Assembly (NCBI GenBank): GCA_016648135.1
Contig: JADDOH010000481.1
Location: 124,001-188,000, forward strand
Length of the DNA: 64,000 bases
Direction: 5' to 3'
Origin: Agrypnia vestita
Taxonomy: Eukaryota > Arthropoda > Insecta > Trichoptera > Phryganeidae
Part shown: positions 1 through 9,100 of the stretch, in pieces
Layout of the letters: every line of letters begins with the position of its first letter
How positions within the stretch are numbered: the stretch's first letter is position 1
Program-made: the position numbers and the translations under genes
Notes under the pieces: model-generated
What the model saw: the letters and a program-made list of their open reading frames with translations, nothing else
The model's database searches: none
What the model was told of the DNA's origin: nothing

Positions 1-179
1 AGATATATTAGCAGTTATGGTGATCATAAAACCCATTAAACACACCAGCTAAGTCAATTTTGCTTTGAGCTTAAAATACATTTGATTGCTCTTTTTTCCA
101 AATTTAACGAAAATCTTGCAACTAGTCGATGTCACAGTTTTTAGGCCTTAAAATCGTTTAGCGAAAATCGGTAAGGAAA

Positions 180-480
180 TGGTACTCCAACTATCAAGGA
201 GAGGTCTTGACAAAACTTACTTTTGCTCCTGTGCTAAAAGAAGTTATTTACTAAAGCATTAAAGAATATACTATTATGAATAATTTTTGGGTATGTGGAT
301 TGTTTCCATTTAACCCAAATAATGTTGATTTTACAAAATGTTTGGCAAAATCAAACACGGAGCCTAAGGATATATCGAAGATTTCAACGAGAACAATGAC
401 ATACCAAATTTTCGAAAATATTGTAGGACCACAATTGATTAAACTTTTCAAAAATAATGAAAGTCATATTAAATAGCGGT
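180..480 (+). pseudogene. pogo/Tigger-type transposase, C-terminal remnant
   Basis: A 66-codon open stretch (276-476) contains the peptide GLFPFNPNNVDFTKC, which resembles the 'G-(I/L)-(F/Y)-PFNP' motif near the end of pogo/jerky-type DDE transposases. Just upstream, in another frame, KLTFAPVLKEV looks like the residues that normally precede it, so the copy is frameshifted. No catalytic region is in the window; the rest would lie to the left of base 1. It is a dead transposon fragment about 0.8 kb beyond the 3' end of VPS50. The family call rests on this one motif. Confidence 0.55.
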
Positions 481-837
481 AGTGAAAAAGTAGAGAAATT
501 TTACGTTCTTTCACGATTATGGATTAACTTGTTGAATATATTTATAATAATGTGATTATAATTTGCAGATCCTGTAGAGTATGGAGACAGCGCCATTGGT
601 TATGTCCAAGTCAAATTGCTTGAAGAATCCGTTGTAAGGATGAACTATGAAGGCTCGGATAACTCCAGAACAGATTGCGTTTGAAGGCATACTCGGTAAT
701 TTTGATGTGCTATGAAGTAAAGATGTCCTGCATACTAAATGTGTTCAAAAAATATTGAACCTTTGGTCAGCATTCAGCAAAAGCACATTTATTCATACAC
801 ACTATACTCACTCTAATCTTTAATAGTAGCTCTCTTA
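481..837. other. spacer, no gene recognised
   Basis: AT-rich sequence without a convincing reading frame. A short open stretch near 570-680 after a possible splice acceptor may be the decayed tail of the adjoining transposase remnant; I cannot support it further. Confidence 0.4.
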
Positions 838-982
838 GGCCCGGTTGTTTCAAGTTGGATTACATTAAAAATTTGTTTAAAGCATAGATTTTTACGGAAA
901 GGGATTGTTTGATTAGTGGAGAATGCAAAAATCTATGCTTTAAACAAACTTTTACTTTAATCCAACTTGAAACAACCGGGCC
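838..982. repeat. 145-bp Harbinger-like MITE, copy 1
   Basis: The ends are inverted repeats beginning GGCCCGGTTGTTTCAAG, and the unit can fold on itself over most of its length. It is flanked on both sides by TTA (835-837 and 983-985), the three-base target duplication typical of PIF/Harbinger transposons. A second copy of exactly the same length lies in galectin intron 5 (15542-15686), again between TTA repeats. It has no coding capacity. Confidence 0.8.
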
Positions 983-1158
983 TTAGTAATATGCAGACTT
1001 CTCTCAGTTTATCTCTTCCAAACCATCTTAGCTGGCTGGATTTTCAACATTTTGATAGGTAATTATTGCAAAAGTCCTGAGAGGGAGGTTTCCAACTAAT
1101 CTGTCTTTTAAAGGTTAATTAATAACTTGGATAGAGGAGAAAACAAAAAATGTGGCTA

Positions 1159-1228
1159 TTTATTTAAATAAAGTTTTATTAATAAAATCCTAAATAATCT
1201 TTAATAACATACTTAACAAAAATTTATT
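1159..1228 (-). promoter_or_regulatory. VPS50 polyadenylation signals
   Basis: Read on the minus strand, AATAAA occurs at 1228-1223, 1180-1175 and 1164-1159, that is 75-145 bases after the VPS50 stop codon. Any of them could direct 3' end formation, so VPS50 appears to have a short 3' UTR. Confidence 0.6.
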
Positions 1229-1302
1229 TACAAACTAATGTCTTTCATAAATCTTTCTGCAATGTTATCAAGGTAATGTCGGTCGACCTACTATTGCACC
1301 AT

Positions 1303-4119
1303 TCATTGATGAATCTTGGGATGAACTTTCATAGGAGACTGGTGTTCCTTGTCTTCGAGAACAGTAATAAGTTCCTGCCTCGATTTTTTACTGTCACAAG
1401 CGCAATTAATCAAAGCTGTCAGATGCTTGGTGGAATATTCAGTGTGCACTTTGATGAAATCCTCTAAATCTGGCTTCGTTAAGTAATACGCCTTAACATA
1501 GGTATCCACATACTCTTGATGCGGAACAGGCTTCATTCCGGAGATTTTCATCATCTTAGAAAGAAGCTGCGTGTAATCTAATTGCATCAAACCGCGCCCA
1601 CTATCGGAGCACTTTGATACATTTGAAAAACCTTCGACAATTGTATGAATCACAAATTTAGCCACGGCTGACCACAGTGCCTTGTGAACTTGGTTTGAAA
1701 TTGGAACCGTGTGCCCCACTTGATCCAGTCGCATAGAAAATACTTGTAGATCCCTCACGATGTGGTCAACATACTGGCTGTGTTGCGACATCACATTCCT
1801 TACTTCCCAGTTGACCTGCGACATTGACACGAGTACGTTGCGAACGCTGAAGGCTTGCGAAGCGACACACATGAAGATAGGTATTCTCAAATCAGCTGCC
1901 GCTGAGACAGTTTGCTCGTAAAATGTTTGGAGAATTATCCTCTGGTGTGGCGAGACCAAACTTTCCAAGTACGGCTGCAAAACCTCAAATTGCTTGGCTA
2001 AAAATATAAGACTCTCGACCGCGACAGTTCTCTCTGAAAGTCCGTGCAGGTGCTCTGGATTGTTTAAATCTATCGTTTGCGAAGACGTTGGCTTTATGGT
2101 TTTCTGACTCCTTCCCCCGTCTTCGACTGTTTCAGTTGCCGTGTCTGGAGCATCGGAAGAAATAAGATTATTGTTAATTCGTTTCAGCATGGAATTTAAT
2201 TTAGCTGAATACAAAGTCGTAGATGACACTTTCAAATCAGAGGCAAAGAAGAAATGAACAGAATACAAGTAGTAGTCAAACATTTGACTCATCAGCATTA
2301 TAACCTCAAAAGAAATTGGGCGAAGGAATCTACACATTTGTAAGTACTGCCCGCAATCTCGTAAAACTGAAAGTGTGGTGTTGGTAACAATCACAGGGTC
2401 TAAATGTTTTTTTGCAGCTAATTTGTTTGTGTTGATTGTAGCGGGATTCTCATCGATGAAATCTCTCGTCAATTCTTCGGGTTCATCTTCGTCCGACACT
2501 TCGGTCTGACTATCTGACTCATCCAAATCCAAGTCGGGAATGTCCTCCTGTATGACGTTCTCTGATCGGAAAATATGAAAAGGAGTGTGTCTGTGATTGC
2601 AAGTGAAGTATTTTCCTACGTACATACTGTCGTCTTGGGAATGAACCGAAGAGCTGGCATCTGATGACAGAGTTCTGGTTGAAATAGAAGTGTCTCTTTT
2701 ACTTTTGCTTTTTGTAATACTGCCCGTTTCGGAACAAGCCTTAATGTGTCTTCTAATCTTTTCAAATTCCTGTAATTGGAGGACATTAAAACTGGATTTA
2801 ACCGGACAAATTTCCCAACCTTCGTTTTCAAGGAAAATTCTCAGAACTTCCATGCGTCCTGCGTGATAATTCTTCAAATAAGTCAAACTGTGGCTCTTTA
2901 TAAAGCTTTGTAGACTATCAGATGTGTCACCGCAAAATTCTTCAGCAACTTCAATCAGTCTTTTCAAAATGCCCAGCACCTGGACAAATTTCTCAAAAGG
3001 ATACTGGGGCAAGCCTGACTGTACTAGGAAGGTTGACACCTTAGATTGTACATCATGCCAGATACGAGTTAAACCGTTCTTTAACTTTTGTCTCACATAC
3101 TCCTTGTTTACATTAGCTTCAAACTCAGAAGTGGAGCCGTTCAGCTGCGAGCTCTCTGATGCGTCTTGTTTGGCGTGCCACTCCACGACGCAGTGATAAC
3201 TCAACATGACAGCCCAGAGCCGGTCGCACAAGTCCAGCAGACACACAACAACACTGGTTTCTTTGACATTGGAACACAAATCTTTCAGATTCATGTGGTC
3301 TTGTGAACCCGATTCCGCCGCCTCACGCTGATGAAGTTTCAGAGCCTCCAGAGCCGAGACATTGATGGCAGAAGCAAAGTGCATGTGCAGCTGATCCATT
3401 GCGACCTGTGTTTTGTCTAATAAAGAGTACGCCCGTTGCAACTTGGTGAATGTCTCCGGTTGGAATTTATAGCAGACACTGGCGAGCACCCCGTCCAGTT
3501 GTTCTTCAGCCAGATTCAAAGTGTCTTGCAGGCGCTGCGTTAAAGCAGAAACGCATTTGAAGTGCCTGTGATCGGCGGCCGCTTTTTGGCCCTCCAAAAC
3601 TAATCGGATGGCGGCATCGTACTCTCTGTCTCGCACGAGAGCCTGAACCTCTTCCTCGGCCTGTCGCAGATGACTGATCAAATGCAAAGATCTTAGTAGC
3701 CCTTGCACAATTTGTCGTTTGCGAAAATTGGCTAAAATTCCAAAAGTACTAGTCGTCAAGTTTGTCTTGGCCGATTTCAATTTTTGGCGCCCGAGTCGAC
3801 ACGTTTTAACCGTTTCATCGAGTTGTTTCTGAATCGTCGTAATCTCTTTAAATTCACGGTCGCATAAATCTCTCTTTTGCGATATGAGGTGTAGAGCCTT
3901 ATTGGAAACGACTTGCTGCTGTCGCTTGAGCCTGACGAACATCTCTTCGATGGCGGTGCAGTCTGAAGGAGCGCGTTCCAGAATGTACCGGCCGGGGTCA
4001 ATCTCGTCGCTGGATGAAAAATAAACTTGTTCTATTTCTTTGAAGACTTCCATATCGGCAGCGCCATTCTCTCCGGCCATGGTTCTACTGTTGACGGTCA
4101 CCAGTCCGCTCATTCTCAT
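1303..4119 (-). CDS. VPS50: VPS50/syndetin, EARP complex subunit, single coding exon
   Basis: Syndetin (VPS50/CCDC132) replaces VPS54 in the endosome-associated recycling protein (EARP) tethering complex, with VPS51, VPS52 and VPS53, and acts in recycling of endocytosed cargo. The frame encodes about 938 residues from the ATG at 4119, close to the roughly 960 residues of animal VPS50. Visible family features, in order: the IEQVYFS motif near residue 30; a helical, coiled-coil-prone N-terminal part with KALHLIS; TAMDQLHMHF-like VAMDQLHMHFASAI near residue 240; LENEGWEICPVKSSF near residue 440; a Ser-rich stretch followed by an acidic linker (about 480-565); and the conserved C-terminal domain to the end. 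Counting the codons upstream to 4140 adds a TTG and a splice-acceptor-like sequence, so I start at the first ATG of the exon; a second ATG lies two codons on. No frameshift or stop interrupts it. The lack of introns across the whole coding region is unusual beside its multi-exon neighbours and may point to a retrogene origin. Confidence 0.93.
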   Translation of the reverse strand: MRMSGLVTVNSRTMAGENGAADMEVFKEIEQVYFSSSDEIDPGRYILERAPSDCTAIEEMFVRLKRQQQVVSNKALHLISQKRDLCDREFKEITTIQKQLDETVKTCRLGRQKLKSAKTNLTTSTFGILANFRKRQIVQGLLRSLHLISHLRQAEEEVQALVRDREYDAAIRLVLEGQKAAADHRHFKCVSALTQRLQDTLNLAEEQLDGVLASVCYKFQPETFTKLQRAYSLLDKTQVAMDQLHMHFASAINVSALEALKLHQREAAESGSQDHMNLKDLCSNVKETSVVVCLLDLCDRLWAVMLSYHCVVEWHAKQDASESSQLNGSTSEFEANVNKEYVRQKLKNGLTRIWHDVQSKVSTFLVQSGLPQYPFEKFVQVLGILKRLIEVAEEFCGDTSDSLQSFIKSHSLTYLKNYHAGRMEVLRIFLENEGWEICPVKSSFNVLQLQEFEKIRRHIKACSETGSITKSKSKRDTSISTRTLSSDASSSVHSQDDSMYVGKYFTCNHRHTPFHIFRSENVIQEDIPDLDLDESDSQTEVSDEDEPEELTRDFIDENPATINTNKLAAKKHLDPVIVTNTTLSVLRDCGQYLQMCRFLRPISFEVIMLMSQMFDYYLYSVHFFFASDLKVSSTTLYSAKLNSMLKRINNNLISSDAPDTATETVEDGGRSQKTIKPTSSQTIDLNNPEHLHGLSERTVAVESLIFLAKQFEVLQPYLESLVSPHQRIILQTFYEQTVSAAADLRIPIFMCVASQAFSVRNVLVSMSQVNWEVRNVMSQHSQYVDHIVRDLQVFSMRLDQVGHTVPISNQVHKALWSAVAKFVIHTIVEGFSNVSKCSDSGRGLMQLDYTQLLSKMMKISGMKPVPHQEYVDTYVKAYYLTKPDLEDFIKVHTEYSTKHLTALINCACDSKKSRQELITVLEDKEHQSPMKVHPKIHQ

Positions 4120-4134
4120 CTTGTTGGAATTGTT

Positions 4135-4150
4135 CTGCAAGTAAAATTAA
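4135..4150 (-). other. splice acceptor before the VPS50 coding exon
   Basis: On the minus strand the sequence reads TTAATTTTACTTGCAG, a pyrimidine-rich tract ending in AG, then AACAATTCC and the first ATG 15 bases later. This suggests at least one non-coding or short coding exon further upstream. I could not place that exon. Confidence 0.55.
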
Positions 4151-4341
4151 GAAGATTGAAGAAAAAGTGCTCACTTGCTCTAGTAAACAAATGTTTATAA
4201 ATTGAGTACCATCAGGGAATAGTTTGATATGAGTGTTATAATTCATAGTGTACTCATGGAAACCATTTGGTTGATAAATGTTTAAAGTTTTTTTGTGAAA
4301 CATTGTGGAAATTCATTTTTAATATAATTAAACTAATGAAC
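4151..4341. other. 5' flank or first intron of VPS50
   Basis: AT-rich, with no exon recognised. It probably belongs to the first intron of VPS50, read on the minus strand. Confidence 0.4.
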
Positions 4342-4380
4342 TTTGTTTATCACCACTAAAATTTATTTGGTAAAACCAAC

Positions 4381-4410
4381 CGGTTTCGGAAACGACGTTC
4401 CTTCGTCAGG
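4381..4410 (-). ncRNA. hammerhead-ribozyme-like core, PLE copy a
   Basis: On the minus strand CTGACGA is followed by a short self-complementary stem (GGAAC/GTTTCC) and then GAAAC, the order of invariant boxes in hammerhead ribozymes. A second hairpin (TTGGT-TTT-ACCAA) follows. Hammerheads are known in Penelope-like elements. Activity cannot be judged by eye. Confidence 0.5.
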
Positions 4411-4735
4411 GTATACTTAATACTAATTGAACTTTACAAAATTATAAACAATCATACTTCAGTGTTAAGTGTCCAAATGGGGGTAAATATGGGGGGTGTG
4501 AAAGAAACAGGTGATAGGGTGAAAGGGAACATATTCAAGATAGGACTGTAAGTTAAATTTTTTTGGTTGTTTATAATAGATTCATAATTATTTATAGCTT
4601 TCTTAATCTCTAGGGCCTCTTTCACCCTATCACCTGTTTCTTTCGCACCCCCCACTATTTAGCCCCCTTTGGACACTTAACACTGAAGTATGATTGTTTA
4701 TAATTTTGTAAAGTTCAATTAGTATTATGTATACC

Positions 4736-4763
4736 CTGACGAAGGAATGGCGTTTCTGAAACC
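4736..4763 (+). ncRNA. hammerhead-ribozyme-like core, PLE copy b
   Basis: This is the opposite arm of the same palindrome: CTGACGA, stem GGAA/TTTCT, then GAAAC. It differs from copy a at a few stem positions. The core boxes are unchanged. Confidence 0.5.
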
Positions 4764-4907
4764 GATTGGTTTTACCAAATAAATTTTAGTGGTGATAAAC
4801 AAAGTTAATTAGTTTAATTATATTCATAATGAATAACCACAAAGTTATAGCAAAATACAACAGTTATCATTTTTAATATATTAAATATGAATCGAAATGA
4901 AGAACAC

Positions 4908-5080
4908 TGTTTTTTTCCATTATATATTTAATTTAATTGTTAAAACGTTTTCGGAATCACTTTCATTATCAATAACAAATTTTCAACAGCAAAATGAAAA
5001 TTTGTTATTGATAATGAGAGTGATCTCGAAAACGTTTTAACAATTAATTTAAATATATAGTGGAAAAAAACAGTGTTTTT
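4908..5080. repeat. palindromic PLE-related hairpin
   Basis: Arms 4908-4989 and 4993-5080 are inverted copies ending in the CACTGTTTTTTTCCA box. The right arm reads TGATAATGAGAGTGATCTCGAAAACG and ends ATATAGTGGAAAAAAACAGTG. That parallels the hammerhead-like core and AGTGGTGAAAACAAAG tail of the neighbouring PLE ends but is more diverged. Confidence 0.55.
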
Positions 5081-6102
5081 CAATTGATTATCAGTATGAA
5101 GTGCTCTTTTTTAAAAACTGGTCTATTGATCTTGGTAGTCCTAACATCTTGAACCAGCTGTGTTACCGCTCAATAATGTTGTATTCTCAATCAAGCTAAT
5201 GGAGCAGTAGGGGCACCTTCCATTCGCTTGCAAAACATGGTTTTTATACGATAGGATCATCAGCAGTACCGAGAATTGTAATTCACACTCTCAAGTACGC
5301 ATGGATATAAAACACACGGGCAAAAAATCAGATTCTGTTAAGGTCATCAAGGGTCAAAAATACACCGAAAAAACGAAAAGTACTACCTTTATGTCACTGG
5401 TTAGCATCACGAAAATAATTATTTTTCGCGTATCACACAGAAAAGGTTGATATGTTAATGAATTGAAAGGAAAAATTATGCACTGCTTTAAATAAACATT
5501 TTTCTCGAAAACAGTTGTCTATTTATTGTATTTACAACTTTGACAGCTGCTGTCGGAAATTTGCAGCAGCCATCTTTATGTAAAGTTTGGTAAAGTTCGC
5601 AGTTCGCACGGAAGTCAAATTTTAAAAACATGCCGGTGCAAATGTGAACCAAATATATATGAATTAATTTTATAATTTTGTATTATTTGTCACTATTTGT
5701 GAAAGATGGGAAATAGCACGGCGATCAAGTAAAATGTATGGATAAATTGGAGTTTTTTTTTATCAAACTTTTGTGTCTATGAAATGTCAATGCGATTACA
5801 GTGCTAAGTAAAAAAGAACAAGTTATTTCAAAGTTAACGAAAATCACTTAATATATCAAAAGTATTTTTTTACTCAGGCTTTAGATTTGTTTGGCCTTTT
5901 TAGCAAATTAGTTCGATATGTAGATGAACAGTAAAGTAAACAAATGGAGTCATAAGTTCCGTCATGGTTCCGTCATTGCGTCTCATGACTCGTGTGTTGT
6001 GAAATAAGCCAAAAGTGATTTTATACTAATTACTTGAATACAAATCGTAGTTGTGCAGCTATAATTGTTTAGGAACACAATACAACAATTATTTGAAGCA
6101 TC
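5081..6102. promoter_or_regulatory. head-to-head upstream region of VPS50 and galectin
   Basis: VPS50 and the galectin are transcribed away from each other and this stretch lies between them, so it should hold the galectin promoter and perhaps that of VPS50. On the minus strand AAGATGGCTGC (5576-5566) is close to the YY1-type element AAGATGGCGGC found near many animal transcription starts. No TATA box or transcription start can be fixed from sequence alone. Confidence 0.4.
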
Positions 6103-6129
6103 ATGTCGTATGGAACTATGTATAACCCT
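6103..6129 (+). CDS. galectin exon 1 (MSYGTMYNP)
   Basis: Nine codons from the ATG at 6103, then the donor GTAAGT; phase 0. The peptide runs directly into exon 2 (PNPYLGP), which supports this start. Confidence 0.85.
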
Positions 6130-9100
6130 GTAAGTTAGATGTTATTATTTAATGTCATATTTTTAGAATTTAACCTATTGAATTGCTATTGAAGTGGTCA
6201 TGTTTCAAAATTCAACATTTAAAATACGTAATAAATTAAATAACGAATGTCCGATTTATCATTTAATCTCATTTGAAATTCTGTAATTAGGACATCGATC
6301 TGTGGACCACTACTTTTAACTAAAACTGCGTTCATAGTTCACAACGCCCTATTGCGGAAAAATAATTACTTTTAATCGGCGTTCTACGAATTCTTAATTT
6401 CTGGAATTCTGGAATAAAGTTATATTTATTTATTTATTTAATTTGAATTCCGTCGCATAAAATTTCAACGACAATCAAAAAATTTTTCTCAAAATTCAAA
6501 ACCGTCAATTGTGATGCTGACCCTGAACACGTCTTATGTATGGAATTAAAATGCTCTCAATCAATGAATAAAAAAATATTGTTGAAATCACTATGCTTGA
6601 AACGCTTACCTACATTGAAATGCAAATGAATGCTATGGATATGCAGTTGGCAAAACAATCTCAAAATGATATATGACAGAAAAATAAAGGAAGAATTGCA
6701 GGTGAACTGAAAAGAACCGGACAATTCAAATGTCTGGTGAAATTCTTTTGTCAAAACGTGGTAATTTCCTGAGATGGATTTAATCTTACATTTCTCACAA
6801 AACGCAAGTAGTGACCGTAAACGGATGTGATTCATTTTCAGTTTCTATTCGGCAGTTCCTCAGGATTCTCACCTTGGTCCATTGTTCTTTCTTATCTTCT
6901 ATTATTACTTATTTTACACCAATTTGATAGTTCATCCAGATATGAATGGTAGACAAAACATTTAATAGAATTTGACCATACATTTGATGTTAACACAGGC
7001 TTAAAATTTTTACATTTCAACTATAAGATACCTCAAATAAATAATTTAGAAATACTCGAAATTAGGAAAAATGTTAATATTAAGTCTAATATAATAAATA
7101 CACAGACGAAATTTTTGCATAATCCTATTTTGAATATTTTTCCACTTAACATTCCAAATGACCCATAATAATTAACACCTCGAACCCCCCCCTCCCCTCA
7201 CCAACCCCCACAATCGCCCCTTCACCGTAACATATTTGCTTGTTTCAACTTTTAAGATTAGTACACAATAATCCTGACGAAGAGAACATTGTTCTCGAAA
7301 CATGTAGATTTTTTAATCTAATATAGTGGTGAAAACAAAGTAATTTGTGTTTTATTTTAATAATAATGTCAATAATAATGCATTGAACATAATGTTTGTA
7401 ATGTACATATTATGTAATAAATAAAAATTGAAATTGAAATTGAAAATTGAAACCACAAAGTTCAAGCCTTCATACAGAAGAAGAAAACATATTCTTCGAA
7501 CAGTTACTATAAAGGATCTCAGGCAGTACTCTATAATCTGACAAATTTGATAATCCGACATCGCAAAACTTTGTCGGATTACCACAGGTCCACTGTATTT
7601 AGTTTTAGGTTTAAGTAAATAGTCAATTAAAAAAAAAAACAAATGGCTTTCTATTCGTGAATTTTCAGCTTGGAAATTTTGCAATTGTGTCCCGTGATTT
7701 TTCATGGCTTTCATGGATTTCATGTATAAAAAAATGTTACATACCACAAAGTTATTTTGCGGTTTTTGAAGAAGAAATGTTTAGTTTTTTTTGTAACATT
7801 TAATCTCTTTCTTTTATTACAGCCTAACCCCTACTTGGGGCCCATTCAGGGTGGACTGGCTCCCGGCAAGATGATAAGGATTCACGGGAACGTGCCACCC
7901 AACGCGCAGAGGTTTGTCGAAAGCATATACCGTATAACACAACAATTAAACATCGAAAACATTACAAAAATCGAAACACTTAAAATCATTCACAGACTAG
8001 CAACTGGCGAAATACAAGACGAAGACATAAAATTACACAAAATACACGAAAAACACCAACACAACACTAGAATGGCTCAAAACTATGACATAATACACGC
8101 TAAAACAAAAACAGGACAATCCCGACTAATTTGCTATGGACTAAAACTATACAATGACCTGCCACAACAGACCAAACAACTGACCACTGACAAGTTCAAA
8201 ACAAATGACAAAAATATTAAAACTCGGCCAATTATAAAAAAATTACCTTGTATCCAAATTATATTATTATATTTTCTTATATTGAATCATGTAAAAATGT
8301 TACCCATAAACCTCCTAGGTTTCTATTACTTTTTAAATAAATAAAAATAAATAAAAATTGTATCTTTGGATTCGAATCCTGCCTAACTCACGGTTGCTTT
8401 CCTAAAATATGAATTGGCCTTTCCTCTTAATAAAAGTTATTCAATGATTGCCTTCATTTTTGACTTTGGTTCCAACCATTTAATAATAATAGTTGGATCA
8501 TTTGTATAGCGTCGTTTTCGTGAGTACTCACCTCAAGGGCGCTTCACACAAAACATCTTACTGACTAAAATCACTTATTTACTATTACATACTTATTCAC
8601 TAGATGACATGCAAAAAATAGAATTAACATTTAAGACTATAATAGTTGGAAGTGCTAGAAAGAATCAGGTAATTTTGCAGGGTGCACACTAGGAGTGGGG
8701 AACATTACATAGTGATATAACGGTCTGATTCTATAAGTTTTTGTATGATTGTCTAAACAAAGGCGTCTTTAAATTTATTTTATTGCTAACCTTGCTCTTT
8801 TCTTCAGCAGAGGTTAAATATAGTATTATTGACGTCAGTCAATTTTTATACATATCTGGACTATAAATAGAAAAATGTAAACCGAGCATGGTCCGAGCGA
8901 ATATTGTGCAGCTTGCCCGTCAGAAGTCCGGACAAGCTTTACCATTTTAATTCTACAAACGTGTAAACACCCAAAGCCCACACATTTTTCGACCTCACAG
9001 AGACGGTATTAAGTACGATTTTCAATGTTATATATTTGAAATCATTCTGCCGGTAGATGACAGTTTTTTTTTTAGAGATTTTAGTACTTTCATAGATGAT

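Larger units (their letters stand above)
4342..4806. mobile_element. Penelope-like element termini in inverted orientation
   Basis: Two arms of about 185 bases (4342-4525 and 4619-4806) are inverted copies around a 93-base spacer. The minus-strand reading across the spacer (about 4655-4510) gives VKEALEIKKAINN...SPILNMF, resembling the end of the GIY-YIG endonuclease region of Penelope-like retroelements ('LE-LEI ... IIN-Q ... PILN'). Each arm then carries a hammerhead-like core and the shared tail AGTGGTGATAAACAAAG. A similar peptide and tail occur at 6925-7340. The element is a 3'-end remnant with no reverse transcriptase visible. Confidence 0.65.

Noticed and set aside
2924..3196. 90-codon plus-strand frame opposite VPS50
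   Set aside because: Lies antisense to conserved VPS50 codons and has no recognisable motif.
5520..5576. Minus-strand ATG GCT GCT GCA as a first VPS50 coding exon
   Set aside because: No canonical donor downstream keeps the frame into the exon at 4134.
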